A stretch of DNA of 64,000 bases. Source: an uncultured Roseburia sp. (lineage in GTDB: Bacteria > Bacillota > Clostridia > Lachnospirales > Lachnospiraceae). Below are positions 53,119-62,447 of this stretch, piece by piece. How positions within the stretch are numbered: the first letter of the stretch is position 1; every line of letters begins with the position of its first letter. Position numbers and translations under genes: made by a program. The stretch spans positions 1 through 64,000 of the forward strand of contig CANONN010000006.1 in the NCBI GenBank assembly GCA_947567625.1. The letters are read 5' to 3'. Below the pieces are notes generated by a model. That model searched no databases. It had not been told where the DNA came from and saw nothing but the letters and a program-made list of their open reading frames with translations.

Positions 53119-54254
53119 ATTCTAATGTGGATGCTCTGGGCATCATTTTCCCAAACAGTTACGATTCTCTTCTGCCGGAGCTGACGAGTGAGCGGTTGAT
53201 GGCTTCCATTCCTTTTGCGAGCCGTTACCGTATGATCGACTTTATTCTCTCCGGTATGGTCAATTGCGGTATTGACAATATTTCCATCGTTGTCAGAAAG
53301 AATTACCATTCGCTGTTAGACCACCTTGGCTCCGGACGCGAGTGGGATTTGGCGCGCAAGAACGGCGGCCTCAATATCATTCCGCCCTATGCGCAGAAAG
53401 CGGTTAAGATCTATCACGGCCGCGTGGAGGCATTAGCGAGTATCCTGGCATTTTTAAAGAGCCAGAAAGAAAAATATGTGGTAATGTCGGATACCAACAC
53501 CGCCGTCAACTTTGATTTCAGTTCTTTTATCGAGGCGCATATCGACAGCGGGGCGGATGTGACCGTCGCATACGCGAAAGAGGAGATTCCGGCGAAAGCG
53601 GTCAATGCGAATCCCACGAACGAGAACTTCTGGTATACGCTGGGCATAGACAACGGCCGCGTGAAAGAGATTCAGATCAATCCCAAGGAGCCGGGCGTGC
53701 AGAATTTCTCCATGAACATCTATGTCATCAGCAGAGAGCTTCTGGTGGAGCAGATTGAGGCCGCTTATGTGAAAGGCTATATTTACTTTGAGCGCGATAT
53801 CTTAGAGCCGCAGCTCGACAAGCTGAACGTGCAGGCTTATCTGTATGAGGGATATTCGGCGCGCATTTGCGACATGAAGAGTTACTTTGACGAGAACATG
53901 AAGCTTTTGGATGCGAAAAATCTGGATGCGCTGTTTGAGGGCAACCCGATCTACACGAAGATTCGTGACGACCATCCGACCCGTTACATTACCGGGTCCA
54001 AGGTCAAAAATGCCATGGTGGCGGACGGATGTATCATAGAGGGTGAAGTGGAAAACTGTATCCTGTTCCGTGGCGTTGAAGTGCGCGCGGGCGCGAAGGT
54101 GAAAAATTGTGTGCTGATGCAGGACAGCGTGATCGAGGGCGACGCGAGACTCGAATATGTGGTTTCCGACAAAAATGTACATGTCACCGAGGGCAAGGAG
54201 ATCAAGGGTACGGATACGTTCCCGGTATTTATCGCAAAGGGGCAGACGGTATAG
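53112..54254 (+). CDS. glgD: Glucose-1-phosphate adenylyltransferase, GlgD subunit
   Basis: The fold is that of GlgC, but the glycine-rich nucleotide loop is replaced ([17 protein letters not shown]), as in the regulatory GlgD subunits of Firmicutes that pair with GlgC. The beta-helix C-terminus is present. The 7-base overlap with glgC indicates a fixed ratio. No glgA, glgB or glgP follows; the pathway must be completed elsewhere. Confidence 0.94.
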   Translation: MVNSNVDALGIIFPNSYDSLLPELTSERLMASIPFASRYRMIDFILSGMVNCGIDNISIVVRKNYHSLLDHLGSGREWDLARKNGGLNIIPPYAQKAVKIYHGRVEALASILAFLKSQKEKYVVMSDTNTAVNFDFSSFIEAHIDSGADVTVAYAKEEIPAKAVNANPTNENFWYTLGIDNGRVKEIQINPKEPGVQNFSMNIYVISRELLVEQIEAAYVKGYIYFERDILEPQLDKLNVQAYLYEGYSARICDMKSYFDENMKLLDAKNLDALFEGNPIYTKIRDDHPTRYITGSKVKNAMVADGCIIEGEVENCILFRGVEVRAGAKVKNCVLMQDSVIEGDARLEYVVSDKNVHVTEGKEIKGTDTFPVFIAKGQTV

Positions 54255-54372
54255 GAGAAAGATTGAAAATAAAAATTTTTGATCGCGGGATTTGTGTCTG
54301 CGCGCTGCAAAGCCATTTATGGCTTACACAAACTCGTTATGCGCAAAAAGCAGCGCAGAAATGGATATAATC

Positions 54373-55728
54373 ATGGCATGCAATATAGTAGATTTTGGCG
54401 CCGTGGCGGACGGTGTCACCAACAATGCAAAGGCGATACAGGCCGCGATCGACGAGGCGGCCAAACAGGGCGGCCGGGTTGTAGTTCCTGCGGGCAGATT
54501 TATGAGCGGAACATTGACGTTAAAGAGCAACGTAGAGCTTCATCTGGAGATGGGAGCCGTTTTAATCAGCAGTTTGGAACCGGCGGATATCCTCGATTTT
54601 GCGGCGCTCTTTGACGATGACAATTTGACGACCGGCTGGGACGGCGGGTGTTTTCTCTTTGCCTGCCACGGCGAAAATATTGTGATTTCGGGTAACGGGA
54701 CCATCTATGGACAGGGAGACCGGGTGTTTTTTGACGATGACAGCGACGGCGGTTTCCATGAGTGTCCGCTCAATGTCACGGCGTTTCGCCCGCGTCTGAC
54801 GTTTTTTGAGGATATCGAGAATTTGACGATACGGGATGTCACGATACGGGACGCGGCGTTTTGGACATTGCATATGGCGGGATGCCGCCATGTGCAGGTC
54901 AGCGGTGTGCGCATCCTCAATGATGTGCGGGGAGCCAACAACGACGGCATTGACCCGGACAGCTGCAAGGATGTGCTTATCAGCAACTGCCTGGTCAAGA
55001 CGGGAGATGATGCGATCGTGGTCAAATCCACGAAACCGATGGCGGAGCGCTACGGTTCCAGTGAAAATATTACGATTACAGGCTGCGTGCTCTATTCCCA
55101 TGATTCCGCGCTCAAAATCGGCACCGAGACGCACGGAGACATCCGCAATCTGGTGATGGGCGATTGTGTCATCAAGGATTGCTCGAGAGGTATCGGAATC
55201 TGGGTGAGGGACGGCGCCACGATCGAAAACATTCATGTGCATCATGTGACCGGCAGTGTGCGCAAATATGCGGACGGTTATCATGAGGGACACCCGTCCA
55301 TGTGGTGGGGAAACGGGGAACCGGTGTTTATCAATGCGACTTACCGCAACAAAGAGCGGTTCGAGAGTCGGCAAAAGCCCGGTACGATACGCAATATCAC
55401 ATTCGACCACATATACATGGACGCCGAGTCGAGCGCGTTTATCGGCGGCGACGAGGGGGCTAGGATTTCTGATGTGCGCATCGAGGATTTTAAGTTTACC
55501 TATAAAAGCCAGGGAACCCAGCAAGCGGGGTATTTTGACGAACAGCCGTCAATCCGCAATGTCTATGCGCACCGTATTCCCGCGATCTATGTCCGTCAGG
55601 TGGATGGACTGTACGCCAAAGGGACGGTGTGCTTCATGGAGCCGTATTCGCTGGAACAGAATGGGCTCTGTGAGACGGAGCAGTGTACAGGCGTGCGGCT
55701 TGAGGTAGAAGTGGCCGACTGCGAATAA
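54373..55728 (+). CDS. Glycoside hydrolase family 28 (polygalacturonase-like) enzyme
   Basis: The parallel beta-helix enzyme shows NIVDFGAVADGVTNNAKAIQ at the N-terminus and the active-site set NNDGIDPDSCKDV, TGDDAIVVKS and SALKIGTETHGD. No signal peptide is visible, so it probably acts on oligosaccharides inside the cell. The start is uncertain: no good RBS stands before ATG 54373, and upstream in-frame starts (54361, 54292) exist. It follows glgD by about 120 bases with no terminator. Confidence 0.85.
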   Translation: MACNIVDFGAVADGVTNNAKAIQAAIDEAAKQGGRVVVPAGRFMSGTLTLKSNVELHLEMGAVLISSLEPADILDFAALFDDDNLTTGWDGGCFLFACHGENIVISGNGTIYGQGDRVFFDDDSDGGFHECPLNVTAFRPRLTFFEDIENLTIRDVTIRDAAFWTLHMAGCRHVQVSGVRILNDVRGANNDGIDPDSCKDVLISNCLVKTGDDAIVVKSTKPMAERYGSSENITITGCVLYSHDSALKIGTETHGDIRNLVMGDCVIKDCSRGIGIWVRDGATIENIHVHHVTGSVRKYADGYHEGHPSMWWGNGEPVFINATYRNKERFESRQKPGTIRNITFDHIYMDAESSAFIGGDEGARISDVRIEDFKFTYKSQGTQQAGYFDEQPSIRNVYAHRIPAIYVRQVDGLYAKGTVCFMEPYSLEQNGLCETEQCTGVRLEVEVADCE

Positions 55729-55771
55729 AACAACAAGATACATCAATATAATTGATAAAATCACACCTTGC

Positions 55772-55824
55772 AAAGTGCTTTGCGTCTGTGCTATCATAGG
55801 CTACAGATTCAAAGCACTTTTTTT
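55772..55824 (+). terminator. Terminator after the GH28 gene
   Basis: AAAGTGCTTTG pairs with CAAAGCACTTT, with an inner CTGTGC...GGCTACAG stem, and seven T residues follow. Confidence 0.7.
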
Positions 55825-55831
55825 ACTTTAT

Positions 55832-55911
55832 AGGAAATCGCGTCGTCAGACGCGTCAATGCCTAAGTTGCGGAGCAACTTGCAAAGAATCACGAAGTGAT
55901 TCTTTTTTATT
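55832..55911 (+). repeat. Triple-hairpin terminator repeat, copy 2 (before leuA fusion)
   Basis: GCGTCGTCAGACGC, AAGTTGCGGAGCAACTT and AAGAATCACGAAGTGATTCTT stems are followed by TTTTT. Base changes against copy 1 (GCGTC/GACGC instead of GCGTT/AACGC) keep the first stem paired. Confidence 0.75.
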
Positions 55912-55950
55912 CTGGTAGACATGTTTTAGGGAAAGGCAAGGTTATTTGAG

Positions 55951-57945
55951 ATGGATATAGCAGCAAAATATGGAAAATCATACTTTATGCCGCCGGAGAC
56001 CACCTATGATTGGGTCAAAAAGGACAGTATCACAGAGCCGCCGATCTGGTGCAGCGTCGACTTAAGGGACGGAAATCAGGCGTTGATCGAGCCTATGAGT
56101 TTAGAGGAAAAGCTGGAGTTTTTCCAGATGCTGGTCGAGATTGGCTTTAAGGAGATTGAAGTCGGTTTTCCGGCGGCATCCGACACCGAATACCAATTTA
56201 TGCGGGCGTTAATCGAGCGGGATATGATACCGGACGATGTGACGGTGCAGGTGCTCACCCAGGCGCGTGAGCATATTATCCGCAAGACCTTTGAGGCGGT
56301 AAAGGGCGCACCGCACGCGGTGATACACCTCTACAATTCCACCTCTGTCGCGCAGCGGGAGCAGGTGTTTCAAAAGAGCAGGGAGGAAGTAAAAAAGCTG
56401 GCGGTGGACGGCGCCGTTTTACTGCGCGACCTCGCGGCGGAGACAGAGGGCAACTTTACGTTCGAGTACAGCCCGGAGAGTTTTCCGGGAACCGAGGTCG
56501 ATTATGCGGTTGAGGTGTGTAATGCCGTGCTCGATGTCTGGAAGCCGGATGAAGCGCACAAGGCGATCATCAATATCCCGACCACGGTTCAGATTGCCAT
56601 GCCGCATGTCTTTGCCTGTCAGATCGAGTATATTCACAAACACTTAAAATACAGGGACAATGTAATTATCAGTGTCCATCCGCACAACGACAGGGGCTGC
56701 GGCATCAGTGACGCGGAGTTTGGCGTTTTGGCGGGCGCCGACCGCATCGAGGGCACGCTGTTTGGCAACGGAGAGCGCACCGGAAATGTCGATATTGTGA
56801 CGCTCGCCATGAATATGGTCTGCCACGGTGTCGACCCGGGGCTTGATTTTCACAATATTGCCGCCATTCGGGAAAAATATGAGCGTTTTACCAGAATGAG
56901 AGTCTATGAGCGCACGCCGTACGCCGGAGACCTCGTGTTTACCGCGTTTTCCGGCTCCCATCAGGATGCGATCTCCAAGGGGATGGCATGGCGTGAGGCG
57001 GGCAAGAGCGGCGAGCGCTGGGATGTGCCGTATCTTCCGATCGACCCCAAGGATGTGGGGCGCGAATACGAGTCCGATGTGATTCGCATCAACAGCCAGT
57101 CCGGCAAGGGCGGCGTGGCTTATATCTTAAAACAGAATTTTGGCATGTCGCTCCCCAAAGCGATGCAGGAGGAGGTCGGCTATCTGGTGAAAGGCGTTTC
57201 CGACCGTATGCATCAGGAGCTTACGCCCAAAGAGATCTATCGGATTTTTGAGGAGAACTATATCGCTCATGAGGCGGTATTCCAGATTCCCGAATGTCAT
57301 TTCGAGCAGAGAGACGGTATCACTGCCAAAGTGACGATTGAGCAGGAGAATGAGAAGCGCCTGATCGAGACGGCGGGAAACGGACGGCTCGATGCGGTCA
57401 GCAATGCGGTGAAGATGTATTTTGGCATCAGCTATGAGCTGGCTGCTTACGAGGAGCACGCGATCTCGCAGGGTTCCTCCTCGAAAGCGGCCTCCTATGT
57501 CGAAGTGATCTGCGAGGGCAGGCATTTTTGGGGCGTGGGCATTGACGAGGACATCATAAAGAGCTCGATCGACGCGCTGGTTGCGGCGGTAAATAAGGTG
57601 GTCAAGAGTAAGAATATCAGGGAGGGAAGAGAAGAGCGCATCATGGATATTATGAATTATATCCAGAAGAATTATGCCGATGTCAGCCTCGACTCTCTCG
57701 CGCAGGAGTTTAACCTTTCCAAAACTTACCTCTCCAAATATATCAAAGAAAAGTCCGGCATAACTTTTCAGGACGCCGTGAAAAAGGCGCGCATGAAAAA
57801 AGCGCGCACGATGTTAAAAGAGACCAACCAGACCGTGGAGTCGATCGCGGCCTATGTGGGTTATGAGAATGTAGAGCACTTTAACCGCCTGTTCAAGTCT
57901 GCATATGATATGACGCCGGTACAGTTTCGCAGGAAATATCAGTGA
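55951..57945 (+). CDS. leuA: 2-isopropylmalate synthase fused to an AraC-type DNA-binding domain
   Basis: Residues 1-440 form the LeuA condensing enzyme (SVDLRDGNQALIEP near residue 37, metal-binding HPHNDRG near 237), which joins acetyl-CoA and 2-oxoisovalerate in leucine synthesis. Residues about 445-550 match the LeuA allosteric domain. From residue 563 a complete AraC-type double helix-turn-helix follows: IMDIMNYIQKNYADVS, LAQEFNLSKTYLSKYIKE and ESIAAYVGYENVEHFNRLFK. The frame is continuous with no stop or frameshift. Such a fusion would couple leucine binding to transcription; that role is inferred. ATG 55951 follows AAGGCAAGG. Confidence 0.95.
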   Translation: MDIAAKYGKSYFMPPETTYDWVKKDSITEPPIWCSVDLRDGNQALIEPMSLEEKLEFFQMLVEIGFKEIEVGFPAASDTEYQFMRALIERDMIPDDVTVQVLTQAREHIIRKTFEAVKGAPHAVIHLYNSTSVAQREQVFQKSREEVKKLAVDGAVLLRDLAAETEGNFTFEYSPESFPGTEVDYAVEVCNAVLDVWKPDEAHKAIINIPTTVQIAMPHVFACQIEYIHKHLKYRDNVIISVHPHNDRGCGISDAEFGVLAGADRIEGTLFGNGERTGNVDIVTLAMNMVCHGVDPGLDFHNIAAIREKYERFTRMRVYERTPYAGDLVFTAFSGSHQDAISKGMAWREAGKSGERWDVPYLPIDPKDVGREYESDVIRINSQSGKGGVAYILKQNFGMSLPKAMQEEVGYLVKGVSDRMHQELTPKEIYRIFEENYIAHEAVFQIPECHFEQRDGITAKVTIEQENEKRLIETAGNGRLDAVSNAVKMYFGISYELAAYEEHAISQGSSSKAASYVEVICEGRHFWGVGIDEDIIKSSIDALVAAVNKVVKSKNIREGREERIMDIMNYIQKNYADVSLDSLAQEFNLSKTYLSKYIKEKSGITFQDAVKKARMKKARTMLKETNQTVESIAAYVGYENVEHFNRLFKSAYDMTPVQFRRKYQ

Positions 57946-57988
57946 AAAAGGACTGCCGCCTGAAACGTGCAGGAAATGATTTCAAGTG

Positions 57989-58030
57989 AAGCTGCCGTGG
58001 GAACCATCAACGTTCCCGCGGCAGCTTTTA
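57989..58030 (+). terminator. Intrinsic terminator after the leuA fusion
   Basis: AAGCTGCCGTGGGAAC and GTTCCCGCGGCAGCTTTT form a 15-bp stem with one G-T pair around a seven-base loop. Confidence 0.8.
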
Positions 58031-58094
58031 GCGTTAGATACTTAAACAATCTCAATGGGTTAGAACTCCTTCAAACTGACAAAGAGACAGGAAT

Positions 58095-58161
58095 TTTGGC
58101 GAAAACTTTTTGAAAATCGGTCCTTACTTTGACAAAGATTTCTTCCCGGCAAGACTATAAT
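58095..58161 (+). promoter_or_regulatory. Spo0A-type sporulation promoter of spoIIE
   Basis: TTGACA (58129-58134) and TATAAT (58156-58161) are 21 bases apart, the unusual spacing of Spo0A-activated spoIIE and spoIIG promoters in Bacillus. The -35 lies in TTTGACAAA (reverse complement TTTGTCAAA, a Spo0A box), and TTTGGCGAAA at 58095-58104 is a second box-like site. Confidence 0.8.
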
Positions 58162-58274
58162 CGTTGTCATTCAAAACACCCGTGTGCCATTGTTGAAACA
58201 TAAGGATGGTTCGCGCAGCATAACAAGTTTATGTTTTGCACAGGAAATGAGTGTTTTATTAAGAGGAGGATGGG

Positions 58275-60125
58275 ATGATGCAAAAGGCGAAGCCGAAACA
58301 AATGATATTAGGACTGGTGGGGAGTCTGTTTTGTGCGGTCAATATTATGGGATGTTATCCGCTCGTGCCCGCGTGGTACGCCGCACTCTATTTGGAGGAT
58401 GTAAGCGGACTGTTTTTGTTGGGAGTCATGTATATAGGTATGTTGTTTTTTATGCCCATGACCGCGATGATCAAATATGCCGTGGCGCTCTTGGTGCTTG
58501 TGGCGGCGATTCGGCTGGTGGAGTGGGCAAACGAGGGCTGTCCCGCATTTATGGGGGGCATCCTGGCCGCAGGTTCTACGATGATTCTGTCTTTTTGCGG
58601 CAGTCTGCTGGAATGGAAAGAGCAGCCGCACGCGGCGGCAGTTTTCATGGAAGGCGTTTTTATTTTCGGAGCTGTGATTCTGTTGAATCGATTTATGCAC
58701 ATGATTTTGGAACCGCCGGCGATTGCGGCGAGGACGGAAAAAAAGGAGCGGCCGCAGGGAGAAAAGCTTCTCAATTATGCGGATTCCTTTTTGGGGCTGT
58801 CGAAAGTGTTCCACTCTATGAGCGCGGCGGGTGCGAAAGACGCGGGCGAGGAAGTGGGACAGATTCAGAGTGAGCTGACCAGCAAGATCTGCGCGGGCTG
58901 CGACAGCTGTGCCGTCTGCTGGGAACGGGACCCCGAGCCCTTATATGGAAGCCTGGCGAAAATGATTACCACGGTCTTAAGCGGGACGGACGGGACGAAG
59001 GAGGAGGAGCGCGAGCTCGGCAGGTATTGTAAGAGAAGCCGTGATATGGTGGAGGAAGCCGTGCGGGTATTTGAGCGTGTCAGCTTAAACCGCGCGTGGT
59101 ATCGCCGCCTTCTGGAAAACCGTCAGGTCATTGCGGAGCAGTTGGACGCGATGGCATATATTATGCAGGATTGTGCCAGAGAGGAACAGATTCTGGACGA
59201 GGAAATGAAACATGCGCTGGCTGAGATTCATTATCGGGCGAAAGAGAGCGGCATTGTGATAGAGGACATGCACTTGACCCGCATGGTGGACGGCCATTAT
59301 AAACTGGAGGCAGTACTTAGGAGCAAGCGCGGCGGGTGTGTGTCGCTCAAAACTTTTTTAGCCGCGGCAAGCTACGTTCTGGGGTGCCGGATGCGGGGGG
59401 CGTCCGAGACGAAGAGCTTTATCTCCAAGGAGAAAACCGAATTTATTTTCTATGAAGATACCAGATTTCGCACGGTGCAGGGGATTGCAAGGCAAAAAAA
59501 AGAGGATGCCGCGATTTCCGGCGACAATTTCTCGTTCCTGGAGATGGATAACGGCAATCTGCTTCTGGGGCTTTCCGACGGTATGGGGTCCGGCAGTTCC
59601 GCCTGCAAGGAGAGCGAGATGGTGCTTGATTTAGTCGAGCGCTTTTTGGAGGCTGGTTTTTCGGTGGAGACGGCGATACGCATGATGAATTCGGCGATGG
59701 TAATGAAAGGGGCCGATGATATTTATTCCAGTATGGATTTGTGCCAGGTAAACCTTTACAGCGGCCGTGCCACGCTCTACAAAATCGGGGCCTCCTCCAC
59801 TTTTATCAAGAGCGGTGAGCGGGTAGAGTGCATCGCCTCCCAAACGCTCCCGGTGGGCGCGCAGGCGGCGGTCGATATCGAGATACAGGAAATCAGCCTA
59901 AAGAGCGGTGATTTTGTTGTCATGATGACGGATGGTGTGCTAGAATATCTACATGTGCCGGACGCCGAGGAGACGATGCAGGAGATTATAGAGAGCATCG
60001 AGACGAACAATCCGGGGATTCTGGCGAAAAAAATCATGGAGCGTGTGATGCTTTTTACGGGAGGCAGGGTGCAGGATGACATGACCATCCTTGCGGCCTG
60101 TATCTGGCAGAAATGTGAAGTGTGA
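58275..60125 (+). CDS. spoIIE: Stage II sporulation protein E, PP2C-type phosphatase
   Basis: Four to five N-terminal membrane helices (residues about 8-150) are followed by a linker and a C-terminal PP2C/SpoIIE phosphatase domain: SGDNFSFLEMDNGNLLLGLSDGMGSG near residue 415 and VVMMTDGVLEYL and QDDMTILAACIW at the end. SpoIIE dephosphorylates SpoIIAA to activate sigma-F in the forespore. At 616 residues it is shorter than the 827-residue Bacillus protein, mainly in the membrane part, as in other Clostridia. ATG 58275 follows GAGGAGG. Confidence 0.93.
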   Translation: MMQKAKPKQMILGLVGSLFCAVNIMGCYPLVPAWYAALYLEDVSGLFLLGVMYIGMLFFMPMTAMIKYAVALLVLVAAIRLVEWANEGCPAFMGGILAAGSTMILSFCGSLLEWKEQPHAAAVFMEGVFIFGAVILLNRFMHMILEPPAIAARTEKKERPQGEKLLNYADSFLGLSKVFHSMSAAGAKDAGEEVGQIQSELTSKICAGCDSCAVCWERDPEPLYGSLAKMITTVLSGTDGTKEEERELGRYCKRSRDMVEEAVRVFERVSLNRAWYRRLLENRQVIAEQLDAMAYIMQDCAREEQILDEEMKHALAEIHYRAKESGIVIEDMHLTRMVDGHYKLEAVLRSKRGGCVSLKTFLAAASYVLGCRMRGASETKSFISKEKTEFIFYEDTRFRTVQGIARQKKEDAAISGDNFSFLEMDNGNLLLGLSDGMGSGSSACKESEMVLDLVERFLEAGFSVETAIRMMNSAMVMKGADDIYSSMDLCQVNLYSGRATLYKIGASSTFIKSGERVECIASQTLPVGAQAAVDIEIQEISLKSGDFVVMMTDGVLEYLHVPDAEETMQEIIESIETNNPGILAKKIMERVMLFTGGRVQDDMTILAACIWQKCEV

Positions 60126-60214
60126 AGTGTGAGAAGAAAATCTAATCGCTTGCGGCAGAGGCCGCTTCGCGAAGATTTTCTACGGCGCCAAAAAACAGCG
60201 CCTGTCTAACTTTA

Positions 60215-60290
60215 TAGGAAACAGCGTCTTCAGACGCATCAATCTCAAGTTGCGGAGCAACTTAAAGAATCGCGAAGTGATTCTTTTTTA
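60215..60290 (+). repeat. Triple-hairpin terminator repeat, copy 3 (before tilS)
   Basis: GCGTCTTCAGACGC, AAGTTGCGGAGCAACTT and GAATCGCGAAGTGATTC with TTTTTT. It is closest to copy 2. The gap between spoIIE and tilS also contains a GAAGAAC-type hairpin (60294-60320) and leader copy C. Confidence 0.75.
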
Positions 60291-60344
60291 CACGGAAGAA
60301 CGCAAAAGCAGCGTTCTTCCCGGATTATTTGTGCCGCTGTAGGC

Positions 60345-60459
60345 GTCAGAGCCTTGGATATGCCCTGATCGCAGATGAGATCATCGCAATACTGCAAGCA
60401 GGATACGAATTTCTCATCGCGTGTCATCGCCGTAAACTGCTCTTACATGGAGGATGAGT
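60345..60459 (+). promoter_or_regulatory. Branched leader element carrying the RBS, copy C
   Basis: Outer stem GTCAGAGC 60345-60352 with GCTCTTAC 60439-60446 (one mismatch), inner stem GATGAGA/TCTCATC and apical ATACTG/CAGGAT are followed by ATGGAGGATGAGT and the tilS ATG. The inner stem differs from copy A by a paired change (GTTGAG/CTCAAC there). Confidence 0.65.
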
Positions 60460-61956
60460 ATGACAGAAAAGGTACTTGCCTGGATTGCGCAGGAAGATTT
60501 AATCAGGCGCCATGCCACGGTGATCGTGGGGGTGTCGGGCGGGGCGGACTCCGTCTGCCTGCTGCTGCTGCTGTGGCAGCAGCGCAGGAAGCTTGCGATC
60601 CGGGTGGTGGCGGTGCATGTGGAGCACGGCATACGCGGGGAGGAGAGTATCGCCGACGCGGCGTTCGTGCGCAAGCTGTGCGCGCGTTTAGAGATACCGC
60701 TGGAGAGTTTTTCTGTCTCTGTGCCCGCCTATGCGACGGAGCAGGGAATCGGGCTGGAGGAAGCGGCGCGCGTCCTGCGGTATGATTGTTATCGCCGCCT
60801 TGCGGCGCGCCTTGCGGCGGAGGGAGAGCCGGTGGAGGTAGCGCTGGCGCACCACGCGGACGACAACGCCGAGACTATGCTGTTTCAGATGGCGCGGGGA
60901 AGCGGAATAGAGGGGATGGCGGGGATGCGGCCCAAACGGGAGTTGGCCCCGGGTATCTTTTTGATTCGGCCGCTGCTTGCTGTCACCAGGGGAGAGATCG
61001 AGAGCTGGCTTGCAAGGCGGCGGCAGGACTATCGAACCGACAGTACGAACGCCGATCGGGCCTACAGCAGGAACCGGATACGCGGCGAACTGATGCCCGT
61101 GTTAAAAGAAATCAATGCGCAGGCCGTCGGCCACTTGAACGAGGCGGCCAGGCAGATGCGGGAGGTCTCCGATTACCTGAGCGGGCTTGAAAAAGAATTG
61201 CTGTGCGCTGTGCGTGAGAGCAGAGCGGAAGGTTTTCTCCTGCGGCGGGAGTTGGCCGCGGCGCCGCTTCTGCTACAGCGCAGAGTGATTCATACCACGC
61301 TCTCCGAGGCGGCGGGCAGCCGCAGAGATTGGGGGAGCGTGCATGTGGAGGCAGTGCTGGCGCTTTTTTTGCGGCAGAGCGGCAGGCGGTTGTCACTGCC
61401 CTACGGTTTGTGTGCGTACCGGGACTATGAGGGCGTTTTGATCGGCCGTTATCAGGAGCGGCAGCAGACGGCTGCCGGTATTTGGTCAACGGAGTTTTTT
61501 TCGTTCCCGTCGGATTTGGAGGAGATGCAGGTGCGGCTGCCGGACGGTCGCTGCCTTACCGCGAAAAAACGCAAATTTTCGGGAAAAATGGAAGAAATTC
61601 CAAAAAATAAGTATACGAAATGGTATGATTATGATAAAATAAAAGGTAGTTTGCAGATTCGGACCAGAAAGAGCGGGGATTATCTTCTCATACACGATGC
61701 CCGCGGAGTATGCCATAAGAAAAAGCTCAAAGATTATTTTATCACAGAAAAAGTACCCAGGGAATTGCGCGGCGGGCTGTGGCTTTTGACAGAGGATTCC
61801 CATGTGCTCTGGATTATCGGGGAGCGTGGGAGCGAGGCATACCGGGTCACGGAGGGGACAAAAGCAGTCATAGAGATTTCAGTGAATGGAGATACCAATG
61901 AAAATAAAGGAGATCAAGGTTCATATTACGGAAGAGGAAGTCGAGAACAGGATTAA
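60460..61956 (+). CDS. tilS: tRNA(Ile)-lysidine synthase
   Basis: TilS converts cytidine 34 of tRNA-Ile to lysidine, changing AUG to AUA reading. The PP-loop VGVSGGADSVCLLLLL and AHHADDNAETMLF are complete; the C-terminal substrate domain (RTRKSGDYLLIHD...KKKLKDYFITEKVP) is present. The start at ATG 60460 matches the RBS spacing of the leader element; ATG 60454 overlaps the RBS. The last 19 codons overlap hpt, which gives an unusual tail. Confidence 0.95.
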   Translation: MTEKVLAWIAQEDLIRRHATVIVGVSGGADSVCLLLLLWQQRRKLAIRVVAVHVEHGIRGEESIADAAFVRKLCARLEIPLESFSVSVPAYATEQGIGLEEAARVLRYDCYRRLAARLAAEGEPVEVALAHHADDNAETMLFQMARGSGIEGMAGMRPKRELAPGIFLIRPLLAVTRGEIESWLARRRQDYRTDSTNADRAYSRNRIRGELMPVLKEINAQAVGHLNEAARQMREVSDYLSGLEKELLCAVRESRAEGFLLRRELAAAPLLLQRRVIHTTLSEAAGSRRDWGSVHVEAVLALFLRQSGRRLSLPYGLCAYRDYEGVLIGRYQERQQTAAGIWSTEFFSFPSDLEEMQVRLPDGRCLTAKKRKFSGKMEEIPKNKYTKWYDYDKIKGSLQIRTRKSGDYLLIHDARGVCHKKKLKDYFITEKVPRELRGGLWLLTEDSHVLWIIGERGSEAYRVTEGTKAVIEISVNGDTNENKGDQGSYYGRGSREQD

Positions 61957-62428
61957 GGAATTGGGGGAGGAGATCAGCGCATTATACGGCGAGGAAGCCG
62001 TCTGTCTGATCTGTATTCTGAAAGGCTCCGTGTTTTTCACCTGCGAGCTGGCAAAGCGCATCACTTCGCCGGTGGAGGTAGAATTTATGTCGGTTTCCAG
62101 CTATGGGGCGGGAACCTCCTCGAGCGGCGTGGTGCGGATTGTGCAGGATTTGCAGAGCAGTATCGAGGGGAAACATGTGCTTGTGATCGAAGATATCATT
62201 GATTCCGGAAGGACGCTAAACTATCTTCTGGAGAATTTAAAAACCAGGAACCCCAAAAGTCTGCGGCTTTGTACGCTTTTGGATAAACCCGACCGCCGCG
62301 TGGTGGAGGTGCCTGTGGATTATGTGGGATTTGTGATTCCCGATCAATTTGTGGTGGGCTATGGGCTCGATTATGACCAGCGATACCGGAACCTGCCGTA
62401 TATCGGGTTTGCAGAAATAGAAGAATAG
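61898..62428 (+). CDS. hpt: Hypoxanthine phosphoribosyltransferase
   Basis: The purine salvage enzyme shows [21 protein letters not shown], the PRPP motif [14 protein letters not shown] and the C-terminal [22 protein letters not shown] 61898 follows AATGGAGATACC and lies 59 bases inside tilS, whose reading frame it overlaps. The tilS-hpt-ftsH order is conserved in Firmicutes. Confidence 0.95.
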   Translation: MKIKEIKVHITEEEVENRIKELGEEISALYGEEAVCLICILKGSVFFTCELAKRITSPVEVEFMSVSSYGAGTSSSGVVRIVQDLQSSIEGKHVLVIEDIIDSGRTLNYLLENLKTRNPKSLRLCTLLDKPDRRVVEVPVDYVGFVIPDQFVVGYGLDYDQRYRNLPYIGFAEIEE

Positions 62429-62447
62429 AAAGGCAAGGAATAGAAGT

